A stretch of 64,000 bases of DNA from a virus, in IMG/VR virus record IMGVR_UViG_3300021185_003351, positions 108,974-172,973 of that record; one strand, given 5' to 3'. A program made the translations under genes and the position numbers. The notes beneath the pieces were generated by a model that was not told where the DNA came from, made no database searches, and saw nothing but the letters and a program-made list of their open reading frames with translations. Below, in pieces: positions 51,814 through 59,073 of the stretch (positions within the stretch are counted from its first letter, which is position 1; each line of letters opens with the position of its first letter).

Positions 51814-51958
51814 CGAACAAATACAAGAGTATGTTTATAAGAATTATAAATCATATAAAGGCAAGACATTAATTATTACAGAACACACAAATCATTTTTC
51901 TATTCGAAGACATAAAGATGAAGCACCATTAGTTCTAGGAAAAACGATATTGGAATAA
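51806..51958 (+). CDS. Small protein of unknown function
   Basis: 50 residues: NNEQIQEYVYKNYKSYKGKT then TLIITEHTNHFSIRRHKDEAP. It starts in the last codons of the previous gene and its TAA overlaps the next ATG. No family. Confidence 0.65.
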   Translation: MNNEQIQEYVYKNYKSYKGKTLIITEHTNHFSIRRHKDEAPLVLGKTILE

Positions 51959-52308
51959 TGGAAACAAGTAAAATAGTAATTTTAATAACATTAAATGTTA
52001 TTCTTATGTTAGGTTGGACAATAGCACTAACTCAAAAACAATTAAAAAATGGTAAACATTTAATCAAAAAAGGCTGGATGAAAATACTAGTCAGAGAACG
52101 AAAACTAACACCTAAAGAACGTTTAGCAGCAAGAATAGGTTATTTAGGAGCAGGTTTATTAATAGCAGCTCAATGGACAGTAGCACCTCCTTTATATATA
52201 GCTGGTTTTATTTGTGTATTAATCCAAACTTCAGTTCGTAAACAATGGAACTTAGTTGCATTACAGGTAAATGGATTGATAGCTTGGATAATACATTTAT
52301 TAACATGA
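51958..52308 (+). CDS. Membrane protein of unknown function
   Basis: 116 residues with an N-terminal membrane helix (KIVILITLNVILMLGWTIAL), a basic cytoplasmic stretch (about 28-58) and two or three further helices to the end. No family recognised. Confidence 0.65.
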   Translation: METSKIVILITLNVILMLGWTIALTQKQLKNGKHLIKKGWMKILVRERKLTPKERLAARIGYLGAGLLIAAQWTVAPPLYIAGFICVLIQTSVRKQWNLVALQVNGLIAWIIHLLT

Positions 52309-52433
52309 AAAAACAATATTATTGTGAAATGAAAAGTCCTATCTATAGACAAATTATAGCTGAAAAGTTAAAAATAGAAGGCAAAGAAATTAAAGGAAAT
52401 AAAAAAGGTAAAAGAAAAAATGTCACTTTATAA
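52305..52433 (+). CDS. Small basic peptide
   Basis: 42 residues from the ATG at 52305, which overlaps the previous stop as ATGA. A longer frame from 52245 is inside the membrane-protein gene and is rejected. Ends in a Lys-rich tail (KGNKKGKRKN). Function unknown. Confidence 0.6.
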   Translation: MKKQYYCEMKSPIYRQIIAEKLKIEGKEIKGNKKGKRKNVTL

Positions 52434-52605
52434 ATGTAATAACTGTGGATCTACAAAAGAAATAACAAAGCAAACCATTAAAATAATTAACGGTACAGCT
52501 GAAATAGTTGAGGCATTGTGTAACTGCGGACATTATATGAAAGACACAGTTGGATTTAAAGGTTATCCAAATTTAATAAGAACAGAACCGTCACTAAAAG
52601 GATAG
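52420..52605 (+). CDS. Small zinc-ribbon-like protein
   Basis: 61 residues with CNNCG (about 6-10) and CNCG (about 34-37), a four-Cys ribbon. It could bind nucleic acid or protein. Overlaps the previous gene by 14 bases. Confidence 0.7.
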   Translation: MSLYKCNNCGSTKEITKQTIKIINGTAEIVEALCNCGHYMKDTVGFKGYPNLIRTEPSLKG

Positions 52606-52607
52606 AT

Positions 52608-52790
52608 ATGATAGGAAAAAATAGTAAATTTAAAGTAGGAGATAAAGCATTTAAGCCTAAAGGATATAAATATCCATGCACAATTGTATCAGTATTTGAA
52701 ACAACATCAGGAGAAGTTCGTATAGTAGGCGAACTAGATGATTATAAAATGTTACATATATTTAATGAAACTCAATTAGAACATATATGA
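52608..52790 (+). CDS. Small SH3/KOW-like beta protein
   Basis: 60 residues. FKVGDKAFKPKGYKYPCTIVSVFETTSGEVRIVGE (about 8-42) reads as a five-strand SH3-like barrel of the kind found in KOW or Tudor-type small proteins. Function unknown. Confidence 0.55.
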   Translation: MIGKNSKFKVGDKAFKPKGYKYPCTIVSVFETTSGEVRIVGELDDYKMLHIFNETQLEHI

Positions 52791-53128
52791 AAAAATATTT
52801 TTATTTATTATTATATTATGTAGCTATCATATTAGGAGTTACTATTTTAACAGGTATATACACCACAGCTACAAGTCAAATGTCAATGTCGACAGAGCCT
52901 TCAATTGTTGATTTAAATATTAAACCACAAACTATTTATAATAAAGAAGTTAACATGAAAGCCATAACATTATTAACTGGTGCAACAATGACAACAATTG
53001 GAGTAGTAAATATATTGAATGGCAAAAGTTTTGATCATAAAAGTGTTAGAAACACCATTCCTTTGGATCCACATAGAGTACTAGTAGGAGTAGGATTAAC
53101 TACAATTTCAATAAGTATTTTTATATAG
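52787..53128 (+). CDS. Two-helix membrane protein
   Basis: 113 residues with membrane helices near 4-24 and 90-112, and a possible third near 57-72. The loop is polar. No family. A promoter follows its stop. Confidence 0.6.
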   Translation: MKKYFYLLLYYVAIILGVTILTGIYTTATSQMSMSTEPSIVDLNIKPQTIYNKEVNMKAITLLTGATMTTIGVVNILNGKSFDHKSVRNTIPLDPHRVLVGVGLTTISISIFI

Positions 53129-53133
53129 TTTGG

Positions 53134-53162
53134 TTGGATCTTTGAAATCTATTTCTTATAAT
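53134..53162 (+). promoter_or_regulatory. Promoter upstream of 53183
   Basis: TTGGAT at 53134-53139, 17 bases, TATAAT at 53157-53162. Confidence 0.75.
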
Positions 53163-53182
53163 ATAGAAAATAAAAGGAATAT

Positions 53183-53515
53183 ATGAGTTATAAATTAGGA
53201 GATAAATGGTCAAGAACATTTGACTATGATGGTATGTTAGAAAAAGGCACTGACGCTAGCGTCGAATGGTCTATAGAAGACTTACAATTATTATTCAATT
53301 CATTTGAAGATGTAAATTATCATCGAGAAGCTGGACACTTATGGGCAGCAATACAAGAATTAAAAAAAGGTCATGTCACAGAAACAGCTAGATATGATAT
53401 AGATAAGTTTAATTCTGAATGCGAAAAGACATTGTCAGAACTTACACAACCAGAAACAAAATTTGACACTGATTGGGATGACGACGATTTTTCAGATATT
53501 GTAGCACCAGTTTAA
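53183..53515 (+). CDS. Acidic protein of unknown function
   Basis: 110 residues: YKLGDKWSRTFDYDGMLEKGTDASVEW then helices and an acidic C-terminus (FDTDWDDDDFSD). No motif recognised. First gene behind its promoter. Confidence 0.6.
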   Translation: MSYKLGDKWSRTFDYDGMLEKGTDASVEWSIEDLQLLFNSFEDVNYHREAGHLWAAIQELKKGHVTETARYDIDKFNSECEKTLSELTQPETKFDTDWDDDDFSDIVAPV

Positions 53516-53524
53516 AATAGAAAC

Positions 53525-53674
53525 ATGAGTTTAGATAGTTATTATGCCATGACGGCAGCAAGAAGAAACAATACTACCGTTGAATCCGAAATGGAGAAAA
53601 AGGGATATGTTAAAGATTATTACATTGGAGCTGGAGCTTGGCAATGGAAAAAAGTTTTAAAAACGGTTGGATAA
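53525..53674 (+). CDS. Small protein of unknown function
   Basis: 49 residues, SLDSYYAMTAARRNNTTVESEMEKKG then GAGAWQWKKVLKTVG. Its last codons contain the -35-like box of the next promoter. No family. Confidence 0.6.
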   Translation: MSLDSYYAMTAARRNNTTVESEMEKKGYVKDYYIGAGAWQWKKVLKTVG

Positions 53675-53695
53675 TTAAATTATAATTCTTATTAT
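53667..53695 (+). promoter_or_regulatory. Promoter overlapping the end of the 49-residue gene
   Basis: TTGGAT at 53667-53672, 17 bases, TATTAT at 53690-53695. Confidence 0.75.
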
Positions 53696-53714
53696 ATAGA
53701 AAAAAATAAGAGAT

Positions 53715-54122
53715 ATGACAGATGAAAAACAAATAGAATTAGCAAAAAGATATTTAAATGTTACATTCACCGAAGACTTTGACAATGCAGACATATATTG
53801 TTATACAGAATCAACCAGAGATGGATATGATGTATATGTTCTAACCCATGATCATACCGCTCCTAGTATTTGCGAAGACGTATTTTATTATGATTCAGAG
53901 TTAGCTAGCTCATTAATGGAAGAAATTGAATCATATGGAGGCTTTATTAAGGTACATATCGATAGCTACTTAGCAGATGATATATATCTAGATGATCAGT
54001 TCCTAGAATATTTTGTTGAGCACGCAGAAGAAATTATTAAAGATTTCGAAGATGAATTATCGGAAGAAGAAATACAAGAATTTAAAGTTGAAGATGGTTT
54101 AATTGAAGAGGATGAAGCTTAA
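53715..54122 (+). CDS. Strongly acidic protein of unknown function
   Basis: 135 residues with about one residue in three Asp or Glu, spread through the chain and densest at the C-terminus (IIKDFEDELSEEEIQEFKVED). Such charge is typical of DNA-mimic or anti-restriction phage proteins, but no specific family is visible. Overlaps the next gene. Confidence 0.6.
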   Translation: MTDEKQIELAKRYLNVTFTEDFDNADIYCYTESTRDGYDVYVLTHDHTAPSICEDVFYYDSELASSLMEEIESYGGFIKVHIDSYLADDIYLDDQFLEYFVEHAEEIIKDFEDELSEEEIQEFKVEDGLIEEDEA

Positions 54123-54498
54123 GAAGTATAATATAGCTATAACTAAGCCATGGTCATCAGAGATGTATGCTCATAACGATGAAGTATTAAAAGAAGTTAT
54201 AGAAAAAGTTAAAGCAAAATGGCTACATGCTTATCACGATTCAGAAAATGAATATTATATAGGATCTTCGGATTCTGATAATGAATTTCAAGATGCTCCA
54301 TGGAACCATGAAGCAAATACAATAATGCAAAATATTCAAGAAGCAGTATTAGTAACTACATATGGTAGTGGATTCACAATGTATGATGTACATAACGATG
54401 TTCATCTAGAGTTAGAAGCTATATCTTATTGGAGAGCAAAAGAAGTAGCAGAAGATTTGTCATTGTTATTGAGTAAAGAATTTATTGGATTAGGATAA
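54112..54498 (+). CDS. Protein of unknown function
   Basis: 128 residues from the ATG at 54112; a TTG at 54103 is less likely. KLKKYNIAITKPWSSEMYAHND at the start, helical end. No family. Its stop overlaps the next start (TAATG). Confidence 0.6.
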   Translation: MKLKKYNIAITKPWSSEMYAHNDEVLKEVIEKVKAKWLHAYHDSENEYYIGSSDSDNEFQDAPWNHEANTIMQNIQEAVLVTTYGSGFTMYDVHNDVHLELEAISYWRAKEVAEDLSLLLSKEFIGLG

Positions 54499-54689
54499 TG
54501 GCACGTAGTTGGAAGTTTAGAGAAATGGGTAGTAGAAATAAAAAAACTGGTAAGTTATCTTATTACGATGTGACAGTAACCGATCATCGAATATCCAATT
54601 GTAACTGCAAAGCAAAAGAATTCAAACCATATGCTCCATGTAAACATATGATCCGGTTAAAAGAAAAATTATCACATTATACTATTTAA
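54498..54689 (+). CDS. SWIM zinc-finger protein
   Basis: 63 residues. YYDVTVTDHRISNCNCKAKEFKPYAPCKHMIRLKE (about 22-56) is a SWIM motif: CxC, then CxH, after two strands. SWIM domains bind DNA or proteins. A free-standing SWIM finger next to DNA ligase may act in DNA repair or recombination. Confidence 0.8.
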   Translation: MARSWKFREMGSRNKKTGKLSYYDVTVTDHRISNCNCKAKEFKPYAPCKHMIRLKEKLSHYTI

Positions 54690-54691
54690 AC

Positions 54692-55978
54692 ATGTTAGAA
54701 AAATTACAAAAGTTTGTAGATGAAATGAAATCTACTTCATCACTCAACGAAAAAAAAGTTATCATAGATTCAATAAAAAACAATGAGTTCATTACATCGG
54801 CACTAAATTATACATATGATCCTTATAAAAAGTATTATGTAACCAGTAAGTCATGTAAAAAGAATTCAGGTTTATTTAAATACAATATTTATAATGATTT
54901 ATTTAATTTATTAGATGATTTATCAAATCGTGTAATTACTGGACATGATTCAATTGCAGCAGTAAATGGGTTTGTAACAGCTAATACTAAATATAAAGAT
55001 CTAATTTTTTCTATTATAGATAGAAACTTAGAAATTAGAGCATCTGATTCAGTTATTAATAAAGTTATACCAAATTTAATTCCAACCTTTGATGTTGCAT
55101 TAGCAACTAAATATGAACCTAAATTTTGCGACTTTGAAAATGAAGTATGGTTAGGATCTAGAAAATTAGATGGAGTTAGATGTCTTATAAGGAAAGAAGG
55201 TAACAAGGTAACTGCATATTCTAGACAAGGCAATGAATTCACAACCATACAAAAAGTTTTAGATGAGGTAGCATTAATACCAGGAGATTTCGTATTAGAT
55301 GGAGAAATTTGTTTGATGGATAAAGATGGCAATGAAGATTTTCAAGGTATAATGAAACAAATAAAAAGAAAAGATCATACAATAGAAAATCCTAAATATG
55401 TTATATTTGATTATTTAACTTTAGAAGAATTTGCTAATAAAGAAGGAACAACAAAATTACAAGATAGATATACTAGTCTGCAAACATGTTTTAAAATTAG
55501 TGATTTAACTTTCACTAATATATTAAGTTTATTATCTCAAATACAAATAACGGGAATAGACCATTTATCAGAAATGATTGCAAATGCAGATGCTAATGGA
55601 TATGAAGGAATCATGTTAAGAAAAAATGCCGGGTATGAAGGTAAGAGATCAAAGAATTTATTAAAATGTAAAAAGTTTTTTGATGCTGAGTATGAAGTGT
55701 TAGACATTGAATTTGATAGTCATAGAGTCATTAGAGAAGGCAAAGAAATAGTAATACCAATGTTAGCTAATGTATGGATTGAACATAAAGGTTACAGGGT
55801 AGCAGTTGGATCAGGATGGAATCAAGAACAGAGGATACGATACCAAGCAAATCCAGAACAATTATTAGGTAAAACAATTACCGTTCAATATTTTGAAGAA
55901 ACAAAGAATCAAGAAGGTGGAATAAGTTTAAGATTCCCTACGGTAAAACATGTTTATGAAAATGGCAGAAATGTTTAA
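54692..55978 (+). CDS. 30: ATP-dependent DNA ligase (T4 gp30-like)
   Basis: 428 residues (T4 gp30 is 487). Motif I is SRKLDGVRCLI (about 155-165), with the Lys that forms the AMP adduct. SRQGNEF (about 174-180) is motif Ia/III region, DGEICLMDKDG (about 207-217) motif III, NPKYVIFDYL (about 234-243) motif IIIa, GYEGIMLRK (about 303-311) motif IV and LLKCKKFFDAEYEV (about 324-337) motif V. It seals nicks after lagging-strand synthesis and repair. It follows the SWIM-finger gene after two bases. Confidence 0.92.
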   Translation: MLEKLQKFVDEMKSTSSLNEKKVIIDSIKNNEFITSALNYTYDPYKKYYVTSKSCKKNSGLFKYNIYNDLFNLLDDLSNRVITGHDSIAAVNGFVTANTKYKDLIFSIIDRNLEIRASDSVINKVIPNLIPTFDVALATKYEPKFCDFENEVWLGSRKLDGVRCLIRKEGNKVTAYSRQGNEFTTIQKVLDEVALIPGDFVLDGEICLMDKDGNEDFQGIMKQIKRKDHTIENPKYVIFDYLTLEEFANKEGTTKLQDRYTSLQTCFKISDLTFTNILSLLSQIQITGIDHLSEMIANADANGYEGIMLRKNAGYEGKRSKNLLKCKKFFDAEYEVLDIEFDSHRVIREGKEIVIPMLANVWIEHKGYRVAVGSGWNQEQRIRYQANPEQLLGKTITVQYFEETKNQEGGISLRFPTVKHVYENGRNV

Positions 55979-55984
55979 AAATTA

Positions 55985-56013
55985 TTGGATTATTTAAATT
56001 AATTACTTATTAT
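55985..56013 (+). promoter_or_regulatory. Promoter after the ligase gene
   Basis: TTGGAT at 55985-55990, 17 bases, TATTAT at 56008-56013. It would drive a run of about 13 tiny genes to 58267. Confidence 0.7.
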
Positions 56014-56024
56014 ATAGAAAAGAT

Positions 56025-56123
56025 ATGAAGAAATATGAAACATATTGGGATAATTTTAATGTAGAATTATATGCATTAATAAAGCAAGTTAAAAAGAATA
56101 AAAACTTAAAGTGGAAATTGTAG
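56025..56123 (+). CDS. Very small basic peptide
   Basis: 32 residues (KKYETYWDNFNVELYALIKQ, then a Lys-rich end), directly behind a promoter. Support is its position and ATG; function unknown. Confidence 0.45.
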   Translation: MKKYETYWDNFNVELYALIKQVKKNKNLKWKL

Positions 56124-56194
56124 TATTAATATTTATAATAGGACTAGGCCTGGTAGGTATATGGACTATTGAAACACCAAATAACAATGAGTAA
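56111..56194 (+). CDS. Very small membrane peptide (GTG start)
   Basis: 27 residues from a GTG at 56111: EIVVLIFIIGLGLVGIWTIE is one membrane helix. It overlaps the previous and next genes. It could instead be chance, because only a GTG start is available. Confidence 0.35.
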   Translation: MEIVVLIFIIGLGLVGIWTIETPNNNE

Positions 56195-56378
56195 AGAAGA
56201 TGAATACCATTATGAAAATCAAGCAGAAACATTGGATAAATTTAGAAGAGTATTAATGAATGTATTTGACGGTGATGCAGATGCTATGTTAGGAAATTTA
56301 GAAAAGCGAATGGTAGAGAATGAAGATTATGAAACGGCAGCACAAATGCGAGATATAAGGAGTAGAATAAATGAATAA
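56187..56378 (+). CDS. UVR-domain small protein
   Basis: 63 residues from the ATG at 56187 (a TTG at 56169 is earlier but less likely). LEKRMVENEDYETAAQMRDIRSRINE (about 38-63) is a UVR motif, the helical hairpin by which UvrB and some adaptor proteins bind partners such as UvrC or McsA. It may interact with host repair or protease systems. Confidence 0.65.
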   Translation: MSKEDEYHYENQAETLDKFRRVLMNVFDGDADAMLGNLEKRMVENEDYETAAQMRDIRSRINE

Positions 56379-56610
56379 AAAAAGAACTATGAACGAGTAT
56401 AGACAAACTAAGGAATATACTAGTAATCCATGGGCCTTGTATGGACTTCCTCAAATTGGATCAGAAGGCGAAGTAATTAATCATGATATACATAGTATTG
56501 CTCCATCAGAAACTAAAGACGATCAACTTTTATTTGAATTAAAACAACTAAGAAAACAATATCCAAATGATCAAGAATTTGGAAAGCGTGTAGCAATAAT
56601 TATAAGATGA
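56371..56610 (+). CDS. Small protein of unknown function
   Basis: 79 residues: NKKRTMNEYRQTKEYTSNPWALYGLPQIG at the start and a helical end (LFELKQLRKQYPND). Overlaps the UVR-domain gene by eight bases. No family. Confidence 0.6.
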   Translation: MNKKRTMNEYRQTKEYTSNPWALYGLPQIGSEGEVINHDIHSIAPSETKDDQLLFELKQLRKQYPNDQEFGKRVAIIIR

Positions 56611-56786
56611 ATTATTGGGTAATACATAGAGAACAAGCTATATCGGAATTTATTATAGAACATTACAATGATAAGCTAGTAGCAGAATCTAGGCAAAAGG
56701 ATCTTCGACAACGATATCATGATGTTTTGATAGTTGATCAGATGGATATTAATGAAATGTTTTTACAATCTAGGACAACTAAATGA
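56607..56786 (+). CDS. Small protein of unknown function
   Basis: 59 residues, NYWVIHREQAISEFIIEHYND then charged helices. Overlaps both neighbours by four bases (ATGA). No family. Confidence 0.6.
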   Translation: MNYWVIHREQAISEFIIEHYNDKLVAESRQKDLRQRYHDVLIVDQMDINEMFLQSRTTK

Positions 56787-57064
56787 AAAGAAAAATGAGA
56801 ACATATAGAATAACCTCAACAATATTAATGGTAATATGCGTAGTATTATTAATTAAATCAAATTCACATAATATTGAGAAAGCAGATATAATTGATAAAT
56901 ATTTTGATTTACAATCTGAATATGATAAGATATATGATGATGTGCAGCAACTAGAAGTATATTCAGAAAGATTGGAAAATCAAATCGATATACTAAGCTC
57001 ATTTATTGCCGACTCAGAATATGAAATTGATACGGTGACGAACGGTAAAGAAGTAGTACGTTAG
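56783..57064 (+). CDS. Membrane-anchored coiled-coil protein
   Basis: 93 residues: one N-terminal membrane helix (ITSTILMVICVVLLI) and a long acidic coiled coil (SEYDKIYDDVQQLEVYSERLENQIDIL). Similar in plan to the proteins at 33776 and 46645. The stop codon lies inside the 18-base inverted repeat that recurs at 63918. Confidence 0.65.
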   Translation: MKRKMRTYRITSTILMVICVVLLIKSNSHNIEKADIIDKYFDLQSEYDKIYDDVQQLEVYSERLENQIDILSSFIADSEYEIDTVTNGKEVVR

Positions 57065-57071
57065 TACGCCC
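57054..57071. repeat. Left copy of an 18-base inverted repeat
   Basis: TAGTACGTTAGTACGCCC at 57054-57071. Its exact reverse complement lies at 63918-63935. The unit itself contains the direct repeat TAGTACG twice. Confidence 0.8.
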
Positions 57072-57116
57072 CGTCGCTCCCTTTCAGGAAGCTCGAGTCG
57101 TAAACGTGAAAAGGTT

Positions 57117-57239
57117 ATGAAACTATATAAAATAACAGTGAATGGAGTATCCAATGAGACCCGTACGGGAATGGAATTGTATACAGCTATATTAGACAAG
57201 TTTCATGTTAAATACAAATTAGAAGTAATAGAAGAATGA
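57117..57239 (+). CDS. Small protein of unknown function
   Basis: 40 residues: KLYKITVNGVSNETRTGMEL then YTAILDKFHVKYKLEVIEE, beta-alpha-beta by pattern, after an AAAAGG ribosome-binding site. Overlaps the next gene by four bases. Confidence 0.55.
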   Translation: MKLYKITVNGVSNETRTGMELYTAILDKFHVKYKLEVIEE

Positions 57240-57370
57240 CAACAGTGACATTGGAATATTTAATGGAAGTGCATTATTGGGCATTGGCAGAACTATTTGT
57301 TTTTGCTTTTGCTATATATTTTGCTAAGTCATGGATAGACTATTGGTTTGCAAAACGATTAAAAAAATAA
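57236..57370 (+). CDS. Small membrane peptide
   Basis: 44 residues with one membrane helix (LAELFVFAFAIYFAKSWI) and a basic end (FAKRLKK). Starts at ATGA with the previous gene. Unknown function. Confidence 0.55.
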   Translation: MTTVTLEYLMEVHYWALAELFVFAFAIYFAKSWIDYWFAKRLKK

Positions 57371-57371
57371 T

Positions 57372-57455
57372 ATGATAAGTGATATATCAATAATTGCAAT
57401 GCTAACGTTCGTTGTGATGTGTGCAGTAGTAACTATAATTAAAGATGAAGTATGA
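57372..57455 (+). CDS. Very small membrane peptide
   Basis: 27 residues, one membrane helix (ISIIAMLTFVVMCAVVTII). It begins one base after the previous stop and overlaps the next ATG (ATGA). Confidence 0.5.
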   Translation: MISDISIIAMLTFVVMCAVVTIIKDEV

Positions 57456-57676
57456 GCAACAAGAAAAAAGACGAAGAAGAAGATTGGACAAAGGATAAGG
57501 ATGTGCAAGAGTTTTTGGAGTGGGCAGACAAACCAGGGCCATGGGATGAGCAGTATGATAAGTCTTATACAGTGGGAGGCTTATCAGCAGACAAAGACAA
57601 GGATTTCATGAAGTTTCAAAACAAAATAAAAAAGCGTGAAGACATGGAAGGTCCTAATGCCGGTAAGGGAATATGA
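57452..57676 (+). CDS. Small charged protein of unknown function
   Basis: 74 residues, half charged (KKKDEEEDWTKDKDVQEFLEWADKPG), Gly/Asp-rich centre, basic helix. Codons include many G-ending ones (AAG, GAG), unlike the AT-rich genes around it. No family. Confidence 0.6.
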   Translation: MSNKKKDEEEDWTKDKDVQEFLEWADKPGPWDEQYDKSYTVGGLSADKDKDFMKFQNKIKKREDMEGPNAGKGI

Positions 57677-57750
57677 TAAAGTTAATAGCAGTGATAATAT
57701 TTTTTGGATTGGGTTACATAATTAGCTCGATAAATACAAGAATAAAATAA
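57673..57750 (+). CDS. Very small membrane peptide
   Basis: 25 residues, one membrane helix (IKLIAVIIFFGLGYIISSI). It overlaps the previous stop as ATGA. Confidence 0.5.
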   Translation: MIKLIAVIIFFGLGYIISSINTRIK

Positions 57751-57760
57751 AGAAGTTGGA

Positions 57761-57898
57761 ATGGACAAAGAAAAATTAGAACGAGAGATCATGAGGTTGA
57801 AGACAGAGATTGTGATGGATGGATATAATGGATGGAATACCAAAGAGATGCTTCAAGAGCGATTAAAAGAATTAGAAGAACAATTAAATAGTTTATAA
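57761..57898 (+). CDS. Small coiled-coil protein
   Basis: 45 residues, two charged helices with heptads (DKEKLEREIMRLKTEIVMDG and EMLQERLKELEEQLNSL). Unknown function. Confidence 0.55.
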   Translation: MDKEKLEREIMRLKTEIVMDGYNGWNTKEMLQERLKELEEQLNSL

Positions 57899-57899
57899 T

Positions 57900-58124
57900 A
57901 TGAAACAATTGAGTTTTGATAGATTAGAGGATCATGAAGCGATAGCTAGTATAAGCTTTCGCAATGCATATGATTTACTTGTAGGTAATAAGACATTTGA
58001 TGAGTTGTCGCAACAAGACGAATTTTATTTGCCAAAGGATTGGGAAGATCCAGAAGTACTTCTACGGTACTATGAAGAAGAAGAAGATTATGAACGGTGT
58101 AATGAAATAATAAGTAAACAATGA
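57900..58124 (+). CDS. Small acidic protein of unknown function
   Basis: 74 residues: KQLSFDRLEDHEAIASISFRNAYDLL, then EFYLPKDWEDPEVLLRYYEEEEDYERCNEI, an acidic helical hairpin similar in outline to the UVR-type pair at 56187. Overlaps the next gene. Confidence 0.6.
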   Translation: MKQLSFDRLEDHEAIASISFRNAYDLLVGNKTFDELSQQDEFYLPKDWEDPEVLLRYYEEEEDYERCNEIISKQ

Positions 58125-58267
58125 GAAGTAAAGAAGAATTAATAATTGCGTGGATAGTATTAACAATGGTAGCAATACCAGTAGTAGTGTTATTCCCTGT
58201 AACTATATTACTAGGTATAATAGGTTACTGTCTATACATACTGTATAGCCATTATAGTAAGCCTTAG
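58121..58267 (+). CDS. Two-helix membrane peptide
   Basis: 48 residues with two membrane helices (LIIAWIVLTMVAIPVVVLF and TILLGIIGYCLYILY). Last gene of the tiny-gene run; non-coding DNA follows. Confidence 0.6.
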   Translation: MRSKEELIIAWIVLTMVAIPVVVLFPVTILLGIIGYCLYILYSHYSKP

Positions 58268-58676
58268 AGAGGGAGAAGAGGGAGAGGGCCGACGCCTTTA
58301 TTTTTAGAATATATTAATACCCTTTATCCACCCAATCAGGTGTCTATTACTTTTAGAATATATACAAACCACTTTGTAATTCAAAGTATTTTCCCTATAC
58401 ACTGATAGTATTTTTAGAATGGGATGTGTGTATTGTATATTTGAAGAATGGTAAAGCTCCCTTCCTGGCGTTCCAGTTTATTTTTAGTGCGAGTATGCTC
58501 TTTATTTTTAGATCCTATAGGGAGAAGGCCCGGGTTTATTTTTAGTGCAGTATATGTGCTTTTACTTTTAGATTATATCGAGTTACTTTTAGATTATATT
58601 TAGACACATATTTACTTTTAGTTCAGATCACTAGCTATACGGAGTAATACTTTTAGATTTATTTTTAGAAAAACGG
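58268..58676. repeat. Non-coding region with about 11 copies of TA(C/T)TTTTAG
   Basis: No credible gene lies between 58268 and 58723. The stretch holds TATTTTTAG or TACTTTTAG, all in the same orientation, beginning near 58300, 58348, 58409, 58480, 58503, 58538, 58563, 58585, 58613, 58648 and 58661, plus a variant near 58598. Most are followed by A or T, several by ATATA. It starts with a purine-rich block (58265-58288) and includes one copy of the 17-base palindrome also found at 59074. It may be a regulatory array or an origin-like element. Confidence 0.75.
58371..58387. promoter_or_regulatory. 17-base palindromic site, copy 1
   Basis: ACTTTGTAATTCAAAGT: the arms ACTTTG and CAAAGT are exact inverted repeats around a 5-base centre. 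An identical copy lies at 59074-59090. Symmetry and duplication suggest a dimeric regulator site. Confidence 0.65.
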
Positions 58677-58705
58677 TTGGATTTTTGGTTGTTTCTTCTT
58701 ATTAT
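58677..58705 (+). promoter_or_regulatory. Promoter upstream of 58724
   Basis: TTGGAT at 58677-58682, 17 bases, TATTAT at 58700-58705. It begins directly after the last TATTTTTAG unit. Confidence 0.75.
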
Positions 58706-58723
58706 ATAGAAAAATAAAAAGAT

Positions 58724-58978
58724 ATGACAAAAGCTAGCACATTTTACAAAAGGAATTATACCAACGGCTATCAGGCAAAAGTAGAATATTGGTCAACGGA
58801 GTTAGCTATATATACTAAGTATGAAGCTCAGGACAAGATGTTAATGGCCAAAAAGAAGTTAGATTACTTTGTAGATAAGCAAATAGAATACCTGAACAAG
58901 AAACAGCATGATCTCCTAGCAGAAAGAATAGGAGTAGTCAGCCAAGACGGATTTGAAATAAAGACAATCCAGAAATAA
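58724..58978 (+). CDS. Small basic helical protein of unknown function
   Basis: 84 residues, TKASTFYKRNYTNGYQAKVEYW, then a long helix (KYEAQDKMLMAKKKLDYFVDKQIEYLNKKQHDLLAERIG). Uses GC-richer codons than most of the window. It lies alone between a promoter and a terminator, so it is a single-gene unit. Confidence 0.65.
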   Translation: MTKASTFYKRNYTNGYQAKVEYWSTELAIYTKYEAQDKMLMAKKKLDYFVDKQIEYLNKKQHDLLAERIGVVSQDGFEIKTIQK

Positions 58979-59024
58979 AAAGATATCGCCCTGGTATATG
59001 GCATCATTATATACTCATATCTCT

Positions 59025-59068
59025 AAAGTGGGAGCAGACTTCATATCCCTGCTCCCTTTCTTACTTTC
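59025..59068 (+). terminator. Rho-independent-like terminator
   Basis: GGGAGCAG (59030-59037) pairs with CTGCTCCC (59049-59056) around an 11-base loop, with flanking AAA/TTT pairing and a T-rich tail (TTTCTTACTTT). It closes the unit of the gene at 58724. Confidence 0.75.
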
Positions 59069-59073
59069 AGGAT

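Noticed and set aside
52245-52304. Longer reading of the small basic peptide at 52305
   Set aside because: The extra codons lie inside the membrane-protein gene in another frame; the ATG at 52305 overlaps its stop as ATGA.
57072-57116. tRNA-like element between two small genes
   Set aside because: GCTCGAGTC resembles a T-loop, but no acceptor stem, anticodon arm or CCA end can be drawn. No tRNA was found anywhere in the window.
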